Below, piece after piece: positions 30,001-42,169 of a DNA stretch of 64,000 bases. How positions within the stretch are numbered: the stretch's first letter is position 1; the number at the start of each line of letters is the position of its first letter. The DNA comes from Rosellinia necatrix. Lineage: Eukaryota; Ascomycota; Sordariomycetes; Xylariales; Xylariaceae. The DNA lies in contig JAGYVD010000001.1 in assembly GCA_021209875.1 (NCBI GenBank), forward strand, positions 2,480,001-2,544,000, written 5' to 3'. The notes below the pieces were generated by a model. That model was not told the origin of the DNA, did no database searches, and saw only the letters and a list, made by a program, of their open reading frames with translations. The translations under genes were made by a program, and so were the position numbers.

Positions 30001-31351
30001 GATTTATTAAACTAAACAATATGTTATATATATTTTTTAATATTATTTATTAAAAAGCTAGCAAAATATTGTATTTTTACATAAATTATTAAAAACTTAA
30101 TAAAATTTTAAATAAACCAGTATTTATTATTTTTATTAAAAAACCTTGTTTTATGTTTTTAATGCTAAGATTTTTATAAAAATTAATATATAACAAATGT
30201 TTTATTATACTCAAATATATTAAAGAAAAACAATATGATATTTTATATTAAATATAAAGCTTATTATTATAAAAATTTGTTATTTAATTTAATAAATAAA
30301 TTTTTATCTTTTAACAATATATTAATAATACATTATTTAATCTTTTAAATAACTTTTCTAATATATATATAAACAACGTTTTTATTTATTTTAATAAGAT
30401 AAAAACTTGTTAAATATATATTTCAAAAATGGTTTAAAAACTATAAAACATAAAATTATAGGCTAACCTAAAAAAGTTAAATTTGTATTTAAAACAAACC
30501 AAGTTTTTAAGCTATGCAATAAATGTTAATAATATTTGTACAAATTATATCAAAATAAAAGCTGTAATATATTAAAAAGTATTTATTATTATACAAAATA
30601 TATAGTTTTTTCAAAGTTTTTATAATTTTTATAAAAGTTTATACGTGAATATAATTAAATAGCTTTTTTATAAACTATTTAATAAAATAAAAAAGATTTT
30701 AAATAAATTAATAAATATAATAAAGCTTTTAACATGTTAAAAGAGCTTTAATTTTATATTACTACAAAAACATTATAATTATAATTTATTTATTAAAATA
30801 AAAACTAACTCTTGAATAAAATAGTTTTTAACATATTATTTTAATTATATCAAAAAATTAGCATTTAACAGCTTATTTTTTTAAAAACATTATATAATAT
30901 CAAATTAAATTATAGAATTTTTAACAAAAAATATTAATAATAACTAAAGCTTTGAAAAAATAACAACTTAAATTAGTTGGCAGAACAAAAGTTTTTTTAA
31001 TAACTATTAATTATTAATCTTTATAATATTTTAGCACAAAATAATATTTAAACTTATAATAAAGAGAATAAACTAATTTATTTTTAAAATATAATTTCTT
31101 TATTATTTTTGATTAAAACCAACATAGTTATAAATATTTTATTTTAAAAACAAAAAATTTATTAATATAAAAACAAAAAATCTTAAAAATATTTAATAAT
31201 ATTTTAATGTATAAATAATATTATAAAATATATTTTATATTAAATAAAGTATAATTATTAAATATTAATAATATATTTATATAAAAACTAAATTTTTAAA
31301 AACTTTAATTAATTAAAAAAATATTAAAAAGAACTGTGAAAACTTTAATAT
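27015..31351. other. AT-rich block that keeps GA/TC, no gene seen
   Basis: About 4.3 kb of AT-rich DNA with frequent GAA, TGA, TCA and TTC. In a sample of 300 bp (27781-28080) I count about 14 GA or TC dinucleotides, against about one in 360 bp at 54001-54360. No protein-like frame, tRNA or repeat was recognised. It may be non-transposon DNA, or an element with another mutational history. Confidence 0.5.
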
Positions 31352-31435
31352 TGTCATGGCCCACAGCCATGATGGCGATCTCTGATTGGCTGGCTGTCCG
31401 ACCGGCCAGCCGATCCCTGATTAGCTCCCTAGCTA
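31352..31435. repeat. GC-rich hairpin island at the edge of repeat A
   Basis: An 84-bp island with no RIP signature. It holds two inverted repeats: TCATGGC/GCCATGA around CCACA, and GATTGGCTGGC/GCCAGCCGATC around TGTCCGACCG with one mismatch. It also holds two direct repeats 35 bp apart, GATCTCTGATTGGCT and GATCCCTGATTAGCT, differing by transitions. The start TGTCATGG resembles an LTR start, so a truncated LTR or a small foldback element is possible. It ends exactly where the 3.5 kb repeat A begins and is missing at the matching edge of repeat B. Confidence 0.6.
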
Positions 31436-34400
31436 AAACTTTTTATAAAACAGCTATTTATTAAATTTTATATTTTCTAAAACATAATAAATATATAAAG
31501 CTTTTATAAAGCTTTAGAAAATTTTTTATTTAAATATTATTTTTTAATATTATAAAAGCAGTTTTAAGTTTGTTTTTATAATTTATTTTAATTGCTTAAA
31601 ACTTATAGGTTACGTTTTTTAAAAAATATTACATAATTTTTTAAATTAAAATATTAAATATTTTATTGCGTTTATAAACTAATTATTAAAGCTTTATTAT
31701 TGCCTGGTTAATAAAAATATAGGAACATATAAATTGTTTTTTTTCCGGTTTTAATTTTAATACGTATTTTATTTATATTTTTCAAGCTAAAATGCTTAAA
31801 TAGATTAGTTTAATTGTTTTTAATTAAAAAGGATTTTTTACGAAGTTTTTTTTATTATATATTTTAGTTCATATAATTTATAAAGTTTAATAAATTTAAT
31901 TATTATAATAATATATTTTATTAAGTTTATTATTTTTATTTTTTAAGCTAATAATAAAACAATTTGTTTATATATAATAAAGTTTTTAAGCTTAAGCTTA
32001 TTATTTTTAATAATTAGTTGTAACGTTTTAAACTATTAGTTAACTATTTTTAAAATTTATTAAATAATAACTATTGTTTAAATTGCTTTATTATTTTAAT
32101 TTTTTCAATTTCTTTCAATTTTTTTTAATTTAAAAGCTTATAAATAGGTTACATATTTATTATAAATACTTACCGATTTAATAATTATAAGCTTTTATAA
32201 TAAATAATCGTTTAAATTATTTTTAAAGCTTTTTAAACAAACTTTATGTTTATTATTATTTTAGCTTTATATTTATTAAATATTTTAAAATTTTAATAAA
32301 AAACTTGTTCTATTTAATAAACGCTAGAGCTAGATCTACGTTAGATTGATTATTTAATTTTAAAACAGTTATTTGTTAATTATTATAAATATTTATTTTA
32401 AGCATTAACGTATCAAAATTATTTATTATCTAGAAATAATAAGCAAAAGGTTTTTTTATTTTAAGGATTTTTAGCTAATTTATATAGTATTAGTAAAGTA
32501 ATTTTTAAAAATCTTGCACATTTAAAATTAAATTTCTTTTTTTAAAATAACTAATATTGTATATTTTTTAACTTTTTTGTTTTAAAATATAATTAAACAA
32601 AGTTTATTAAAATTAATAAAATAATAAATAAAAAGCTTATAAAAAATCCAGTTATATAAATTATAAAAATAGTTTTTACAATAATAAATAATTAATAATT
32701 TATAAATTAATACTTAAAAGGTTTTTTTACTAGGATAAAAACAATTTTATTAATATTATAGGTTTAAAATATAAGTTTAAAATATAAAATTAAATCTATT
32801 AAAATAAAAGAAATAAAACTATTATATTTAATAAAAGTTATTTTTTTCAAAAGTTTTAAGTTTTTATAACTTAGTTAATTTTTTAAAATTATTATCGTTT
32901 TATTTTAAAGCTTAATTTAAATATACGCTTTATATTAGTTTTTAATTTTATAATTAAATATAAATAATTATTGTTTTTTTTAATAAAGTTTTAAAGTTTT
33001 AATTATTTATTTTTAAAAGTTTTTTAAAATATTAAATTTAATTAATACTGCTTTTATTGTTTAAAAAATATATTTAGCTTTTTAATATTTTTAAAAATAA
33101 TCCGGTTAACAATATAATTAATTATAGCAGTATTCTGTTGCATCTAAATTTTTTTTAATAATAAATTATAAGTTTAATTTTAATATGTAATATAAGCATA
33201 TATAACTAATATAATTTTTTAAACAGTAAATAAAAATACTATATAGTAATAAACAAAAAAATATTATTATTAGCTATTTTTAATTTTAAAAGTTATAATA
33301 CCGTTTTTAATATTAATTTATAGCGTTTAATATAATTAAAACTAATAAGTTTAAATAAAAAGCTATTATTAATTAAACATTTTTTCATGTAAACTAAACT
33401 TAATTTTTTTAAACATAATTAAAATATTTCTTTTTATTATTATTAGCAGCTTAATTAATATATATAGCTTAAGTTAATATAGCTAAAAACTTATTTTTGC
33501 TGCTATTAAATAATGTTTTTTTTAAACTTTTATAATCGTTTAAGCTTTACACTAAAAATAATTTTATTTTATAAATAAGATAAGCTTAAATAATAAAAAT
33601 TTATTTAATAATTAATATTAAATAATATTAAAAAACATAGTTAATTTTAATAATTAGCTAATATTTATATAATTTTATAGTTGTTTTTATAAGCTTGAAT
33701 AAAAACAGTGTTTTATTTAATAATTTATTTTTAAACTTTAATTAGCTATGGGGTAAGTTTTTTTTATAATTTTTTATTAGGCCTGTTTAGTTGTTTTATT
33801 TATAAAATTAAATAAAATAATAATAGTTTAAATAATATGTTTATTATTTTTTATTTTTTTTAATTAAAAAGCATTATATATTTTAATATTATTCTTTTGT
33901 TTTAAATCAATATTAAGTCTGCTAAAAAACTTTTTATAGATTGGTTTTTTTTATAAAGTTAAACAGAAAAAATGTTTATATAATCAAGTAATACTTAGGC
34001 AGTTTTAGTTTTATAAGCTTAAAAAGCGTTAGTTTTTGTTTTATATATAAATTTCTGTTTTTTTTTAATATTTAAAAGTTATAATTTTTTATTAAAATTT
34101 ATTATTATATTTATATTTATATTAATAATAGCTGGCTTAAGAGCTTATAAAGCTAAAAAACTTAAAAAAACAGAAAAAGCTGTAAAAGTTATATTTTGTT
34201 TTTAAAAAACAGCGTTTAATAAGTTATAACAGAGGTTTATTAATCCTAGTAATTTTTGTTTTACTGTTTTATAAATATAAGCTTTTTTTTAGTACAGCTT
34301 TTATTTTTTAAAGCATTTATATATTTTATGTTTTTTTATATTATAATTTTAATAAATTAAATTTAAGCAGGGTTAATTTTTATAATTTTCTTTATTTTTT

Positions 34401-34961
34401 TACGTTTTTTATTATATTTTTTACGCATGTTATATTTACTGCGTTTTTAGTATATTTTATAGTATTTTTTTTCCTGGAATATCCTGCGCGGATTTTTTTG
34501 TTTATTTAAAAAATTATTATTCAGTTATATTTTTTTTATAAAATTTAAATGCTTAAAATAGTAGTTATTATTTTAGCTTTAAATATATTAATATTATTAA
34601 TAAAAAAGTTGTAAAAATATATATAATTAATACTAGCTTAATAAAAACTGTTTAAACATTTTATAATAAGCTTAGTTATAATAGTTTAACAAATATTTAT
34701 ATATGTTAAGTTAAAACTAAAGTTTAAAAAAAAAAACCGGGGTAATATATATGTTAATAAAGCAGGCATAACAAGTAGTAACGCTATTTTATACTATTTT
34801 AACATAGTTTTAATAGCCTTATTTATTTTTTTAATAAAATTACTATTATTTATTTTAAACGGTTAAAATTTTATGTTTATTTAGTTAAAAAATTCCGATT
34901 TTTTATTAAGTTTTAAAACATATACTACTATAGTATCTGTTACATGTTAATATATATAAAC
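31434..34961 (-). mobile_element. Degraded dispersed element, copy A
   Basis: Matches 45525-49190 in direct orientation along its whole 3.5 kb, with mostly transition differences. Anchors shared with B include AACAGCTATTTATTAAATT-type sequence at the left end, TTATAAAGCTAAAAAA near 34145 and TATATTTACTGCGTTTTT near 34430. The + strand is T-rich, so any coding was on the reverse strand. On that strand a lysine/arginine-rich segment is readable near 34380-34500, but it does not identify a family. A is slightly richer in GA/TC than B in places. No terminal repeats were recognised. Confidence 0.8.
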
Positions 34962-35118
34962 TGTTGGAATTCTGGCAATTAATTGCAGACTATAGCTGTT
35001 ATTAAGCGTGTTTAACTTTCGCACGGAAGCGTGTAGCTACCGCGCAAGAACAGAATACGTGTTATTTTATTATTTAGCTAGCTTGTATGCTAGCAGAATT
35101 TTTGTATTTATAAATAAG
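34962..35118 (+). repeat. LTR-like island at the right edge of copy A
   Basis: A GC-richer segment starting TGTTGGAATTCTGGC, the classic start of many Copia-type LTRs, followed by a GCTAGCTTGTATGCTAGC inverted repeat and a second GAATTC near the right end. It begins where copies A and B stop matching (both read ATATATAAAC up to that point). The right boundary is uncertain, and I found neither a TG...CA pair nor a target duplication. A partly converted solo LTR inserted at or near the element end is the best guess. Confidence 0.5.
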
Positions 35119-38100
35119 AATTCTGCTGCGTATAAAAGTTTTTATATAAAATAATTAAATATCATAAATATTATATAATAAAAAATTATATATTATTTTA
35201 TATATAAAACAGTATATGCATTATATATATAAAGGTTATTTAATACTGATTAATAGTTATAAAACATAATTATAGATTAATAAAAATAAAAATAAAACGT
35301 GCTTAAAATTTAATAAACTTGAACAAGTTTTTATATTATATTTTAAAAATTTTGTTTTATATAAACAAGTTATTTTTTATATAACAAAACCTTAAAAAAT
35401 TCATTTTAAATATTTATATTTTTATATGTTTCATTATATGTTAAGATTATGATATTAAAATTAAACATTAAAAATAATAATATATAATTATATAACATTA
35501 TTTATTATATAAAAATTAAATAATATATAAACAAACTTTTAAAACTTGTTTATTTATTTTTAATATATTTTATAATAGTTTTGAAATAATTATATAATGA
35601 AAAAAACTTTTATTACACGCAACAATATTAAATAATATAACAAAATTATAATAAACTAAAGAATTAATAAACATATTATATAAAACGCTGTTAATATATA
35701 ATATTAAAAATAAAAGTTTATGTTGTAACTATAACTTTAATTATATTTAATATACAAGCAGCCTGCTATATTTTTAAATATAAATATTTAAATATAACCA
35801 GCCAGCTATTATAAAAATTAGATGTTAAAAACTTTAAACTATGAACATATAAAATATAAAATTAATTTTATAAATTAATTTAGCAAAAGCTGCATAATAT
35901 ATTGAATAAAAAAATATATAATCTAGCATTAATAACAGCTTTATATAAACAGTTAAGCTTATATAAATTATATAAAAATAATATATATTAAATAAACTAA
36001 AGCATTTTTGTTTATATTTATATTAATGCTTATATAAACGTTTAATTTGTTTATTTTAAATTAATAGCTTTATATAAATATAAATAATATAAGCATTTTA
36101 TAGCTGAAAATATTATTTAATATGTTATAATTAGGACTAATATTTAACGTTTGTTTTAAACTTTAAAAAAAACTAATAAACTATTTATATAATTAATAAT
36201 TAAATATAAATATATTTTTAATTTAACAAACAAACATATAATATTTATAAAATATAAGCTAAATTTTTAATTAGTTTATAAATATTTTATTATATATTAT
36301 TTTTATAAACTTTTAAATAACTATTATATATATATAATGTTTAATTTAATTATTAAAGAAATGTTTTTAACTTATTTTTTTAAAATATATAAAACAAGAA
36401 TATATTTTTAAAGAATCATATTCTTTTTAAAAATATAAAAAATTTAAAAACTATTTAAACAAGCCGTATAATTTATTATATAATAAAGCATAGCTATTTA
36501 TTAGCTTATATAAACAATTTAAAATAATAAAAATTAATATCACGTTATATTTCTAATTATATTAAAAGTCTGGCTAAAAACTTTTATATATATAATATTA
36601 AACTAAATAAAACTTAAAGCAAAATTTATTTTATAATAAATATTTATTTTAATATAAATATAAATTATAGCTAATATTAAGCCGATTAAACTAATATTAT
36701 GTTTATATACATAAAATAAAATAATTTTAAACTAGCTATATATAAAACTTTAGATTTTATAATTATAAAGCTAGCAAAAATTTAACAAGCTTTAAAAGCA
36801 AGCTATTAAAATAAAATCTAATTAAATATAACTGTTATATAAGCATGCTAAATATATTTAAACTAGCAACAGTTTTTATATTTTAAAAACTTATGTGCAA
36901 AAGCTTTTTTATAAATTTAAAAACATATCTACGCGTTATAAACAAAAACAAAACAAAATATTTTATATAAAAAATAAATAATGTTTATTTTACCAACTAA
37001 AAATATAACTAAAACAATTAAATAAAAAATTTCCGACTTAAAAGTATACGCAAACTTTTAAATCAGCTTAACATATAATAAAACTTTTTATAATTTAAAA
37101 ATAATTTAATTATAATATTTATATGAATAAAAATATTGTATATATAAAAAACAAGCGGCTAATTAATAAAGTATATATTTTAAAAAACGCCTGTATAAAA
37201 AGAATATATATTTGAATTTATATACAGTAATTCCTAAATGTTTTTATTATTAAACAACTTTTAATATATTTTATAAAATATAAAAAATATTTTGAATTAA
37301 ATTTAAACAAGAGTAAAAAAATAATGATAAATAAAAGATATAATTCACTTAGTTTTTATAAATAATATATTTATATATTATATAATAATGAAAAATATTT
37401 AAAACTAAAAACTAATATTGTATTTAATTAATTTATATTAAATAATTAATATTGCACAAAATACTAAAATAAACTATAAAATATAAATGCTTTTAATTGT
37501 TTAATAATAAATAAAGAATAACTAAAATATATATTTATAAAAGCTTTTATATATAAACTAAATAAATAAAAAAACTGCTTTTATATAATTTCAAAATAAA
37601 AAACTATTATATTAATTAGTATAATTAAAGTAAAAACGTTTTAAATATAATAATATATTATACTTTTAATATATTAATACTGTTTTTTTTTTAAAACGTA
37701 GACTGTTTATAGGCCTATTTTAACAACATAAAAAACATAATCGTACAATAAAACAGAAAAACTATATTTGTTATATATAAACAAAAATATTTATTTTTTA
37801 ATATAAGTTTATAAAAAGTTAAGCTTTATTTTATTAAAATAAAGCTTAAACGGCTATAAAAACATTTTAAATATTTTTATATAAAAAATTGTATAAGCTA
37901 TTAAATTGTATAAAATATAATATAAAGTATTTAATTTTAAAAAAATCTAAAACTTTTATTATTATTATTAATTATATAACTAAATATTAAAACAGTTTAA
38001 GTTTTTAATTAAAAACAACTATAATTTTAATTATAAAATTATAATTAATACTATATAAATAAACAATAAACAGATATTTTATATTATTAACGTTATAATA

Positions 38101-41100
38101 TTATTTTAAACTACAACATTTTTAAAATCTATATTTATATATAACGTTTAAAAATATTATATAAATATTAAATAAATATATATTAAAAGCTTTTTAATTA
38201 TATTATATATAATTTAAATATAAACTTTTATCAGAAAAATTTTAAAACTAAGCAAAAATAATTAATATATAATATCGCGCGATATTTATTAAAGCTTATT
38301 AAATAATAAGCAAAATTAAATAAACATATAAACTATTTTGCTGTATATATAACATATTAAAAGCAGAAATTAAATATTATATAAAACAAAAATAAATCTT
38401 ATAAATAATAATTAAAGCTTTAAATAATACTACAGGTCTAAATAAACTTATATTTATTTTATTAGTTTTTAAAGCATACCTTAGAATTAATTAAAATTTC
38501 CATTTTTTTTGAATATTATATAAAAAATAAAAACAATAAAAAAAGCTATAAAAATGTTGCCTGAAAAACAGGCTAAAATTAAAATTAATAATATAATTAA
38601 TAAATATAACAGCTTAGTTATATATAATATATTTTTATTATTTTTAAAAATAAAGTTTAAAAAAAAAAAAAGCTAGCAAAAACTATATAAAATTTAATTA
38701 ATTAAAAACCCGACGTAATTATTAATTTAATTAATAACTGTATATAACTCCAATATATATAAGTTAAACTATATTACTATATAATAAAAAAATAATATAT
38801 TAATAAACAAAAAATATTTTAAACTGTTTAACTATTTAACATATAAAAGCGTAGCAGACTAAAAAAAATGCTATTATATATATTATTTTTATATAATAAC
38901 TTATTTTTATGTTTATAACAGTTAACAAATAACAGGTGTACCAACTAATAATAAAATTCTAATAAAACAATATAAGTAATATATTTAAAGCATTATTTAA
39001 AAAATCAAACGTTATAAAATTAACAACTATATTTTATAAAAAATGTTTTAATTTATTAAATATATTAAAGCTAAACATAATAAAGCTTAAATTTTTAAGT
39101 TTAAACTTATATAAAAATTAAAAATAAAATAATTAAGTTATATAAAAATTAAAACTTATTATATAAAAATATAATAATATTAAAAAATATATTTATATAA
39201 TCTTTAATTATTTAATAAATAAGCTAAAATTATTACTAATATTTAAACTTTTATTAATATATAATTATAACGTTTTAAGCACACTTTAAAATATTATTTA
39301 AATCTATATATAATTAAAAAATAAGCTAGTAAAAAGATTTTTATATAATTATTAAGCAAACTTAAAATAAAATATTTTAAAAAATAATTTTAAAAATTAT
39401 AAAACTATTATATAAGCTAGTAAAATTAAAACTATATTAGTTTAAAACATATTATTAGTATTACAAAAAAAGCTAAATAGATTTATGTTTATATATAATT
39501 TATACTTATTATATATAATAAAATAATTAAACAACTTTAATATTATTAGTTTATAAATAAACAATATTTTTAGTTTTATTACGTTAAATTTCTTAACTAA
39601 AAAAACATAAACTAACACAAGCTAACTTTTACACAAAGCTAAAAGAACACTTTAATTAAATTACATGATTAAATTTAATAAAAACAGAATTATATTATCG
39701 TACAAAAAATTATTATTTTAACATAAAAAAAGAAATAATTAGCTTTAATTAGCTTTCATATAATAAATATTATATAAAACTATATTTTACAGCAGGCAAA
39801 AAAAGCATATATTAATAATATAAATTAATTAAAAACTTTATACGATTTATTAACCGTTGTTTAAATAATAAATCTTATATTAAACAATATTAAAAATTTA
39901 ACCTAAAAATCTAATAAAGAAAAACAACTTGAAATAAACTTTAATTTTTTATTATTAAATCTAATATATATAAAACTATTTATTTTTATTAATAGATTTT
40001 TATAAATAATACTAATATTAGTTTTAATTTAGATTTTTTAATATTTATAATAAAATATTATATAAAAAAAGCTTAAGTTTTAAAATTATTAAAAATATTA
40101 TATATTAAAACTTTAGCAAATATAAAAAGTTATTTAAAATATATTAACAAGCAAACTACATAATATAATTAATAGATTTAATAACGCAATATCGTTACGT
40201 AAAATAATTCAAAGAATTTTAGCTATATTAAATATTTTTTTAATTTTCAAAATATTATCTTTAAACTTAAAATTATTATATAACTTTTAATTAAGCTAAA
40301 TATAATATAAAAAAGTTTTATAATTAATATTATATTATTTTGAAAATCGTATAAAAATAAATCTTTTTAAGTTATGCTTTATAAAGCCAGCAAGCAGGCT
40401 ACACATTTATATAAATAATATAAAAAAAAAAAAACGTTAAATATAAGCAACAAAAAAAAATTAAAAAATAAATAATTTTTTAAAAAAAAAAACGTTTTTA
40501 AAAGTTAATATTAACTTAAAAAAATAGCTATTATTAAACAGCTTACAAACAGCTTATTCCGTATAATTAATATATTTATAAAAAATTATAATTTTAAAGA
40601 GTTTTAATTAATTAAAAATATAAATATTATACAGCGATTAATAAAAATATTATTAAAAATATAAGTTATTATATATAAAAATACAAAAACAGCTTTATAT
40701 GCTAGCCGTTAAAAAAAAACTTATAAACAGCTTTTAAAAATAAATAAAATAATTTATTTAAATATAAATATAAACAAATATATAAAATAAATATAAATAT
40801 ATATAATAAGAAAGTTATGGTATTTATTAATACTAAAAAACTTTAATTAAAATATAAAAATAATATATATTATTTATAAATATTATATAAATATAAAAAA
40901 ATAAATGATATAATAATTATAAAATATATATATATATAAGTTAAATAAAAATTATTAAAACTGTTTAAATTATATTTATAATTAACGTTATAATTTTTAT
41001 TAAAAATATATATAACTAGAAAGTTTAAATAAAAGCCATTTAAAGTTTTTTATAATAATCGCTTAAATAAACCAAGCTTTTAATTTAAAAGCTTTAAATA

Positions 41101-41925
41101 TAACTTAAAAAGCTTTTAAAAATTAAAAAATAAGCTGACTTATTTAATAAATATAAAATATAAGCTTTATTTTTAACCATTTAAAAACAAATTATAAAAT
41201 ATATTTAAATATAAATATATAAATATATAAAAATTAGTTTTATAAAGCTTTTATTTCCAAAAAACTTTTATTCAACTATTAAATAAAAAAATATATATAT
41301 ATAAGCAGTTTATTAACAAATATATTAATATTTTTCACATATAAGCTTAATAGCAACTTTTTTTATTATAATTATAAAATATTGAATAATATTATTAAAA
41401 ACTAATATTTTTTTAATTTAAAAACGTTTAAAATACTTTTATAAACTAAATAATTTATTAAATTAAACATTAAATCAGCTTTTATAACATTAAAATATAA
41501 AAAACAAATAAAAACAGCTTTTTAAACTAAGTTTAAACTATTTAAATAGCTAATAGTATTTTTAGTTTATATAAAGCTTTTATAATATTTTAACGCTATA
41601 TTAATAACGTGTTTTAAAACTTTTAAATTGTTTTTATATTATATATATTAATAATATATTTATTTTTTAAGCTTTTAAACAAGCTATTATTATAAAATTA
41701 AACAAGTTTTAGGCTGTTTTATAAACGCTAGCTTTTATTTAAATATTAATAAAACTAAATTTAAAGTTTTTATAATAAAATATTTAAAATTTATTATAAA
41801 AATAAATAAAAAATTAATATAAACTTCAAAAGACTACATATAATTTATAAATGAAAAGCTTTTATAACGTTTAAAAACATAAAAAAATTTTTAAGCTTTA
41901 TAAACTTTTATAAAAACTTTATAAA
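35119..41925. other. Long A-rich degraded block, no gene seen
   Basis: 6.8 kb of AT-rich DNA, A-rich on the + strand, so former coding sequence would have read rightwards. It contains many GC and AAC remnants but no stretch that translates into a recognisable domain. A 16-bp palindrome with a CG core lies at 38271-38286. This is probably one or more RIP-destroyed elements. Confidence 0.5.
38271..38286. repeat. 16-bp perfect palindrome with CGCGCG core
   Basis: AATATCGCGCGATATT reads the same on both strands. Six consecutive C/G bases in CpG steps are unusual in this AT-rich block. A function is not evident. Confidence 0.7.
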
Positions 41926-42169
41926 TGTTGCACCAGTCACAAATAAGAAGTCAAGGCTTCAGCAATAAGTGATGTATTGTACGAAAATCTACAGATGAAA
42001 AAGGAAAGAGTAAGTGGGAGGAATTAGCCCACTAGAATTCTGGCTAAGTGCAGGTGTGTGGGGTGGGTCCAGTCTATGCGCTACAGCTGGTCTGTGCGCA
42101 CTAGTTGGCAACAGGTGTACGGATCCTGGTCCGTGCCACATGCATTGGCCAACCAGTTATCCGTGACTA
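41926..42169 (+). repeat. Family M repeat, copy 4 (least mutated)
   Basis: The best-preserved member of the family and so the best guide to its consensus: TGTTGCACCAGTCACAAATA at the left, CCAGTTATCCGTGACTA at the right, and GGGTGGGTCCAG and GCGCTACAGCTGGTCTG in the middle. Imperfect terminal inverted repeats AGTCACRRATAA are visible. It has no coding capacity. Flanks show no clear target duplication (ATAAA before, AAGCT or AGCTG after). Confidence 0.9.
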
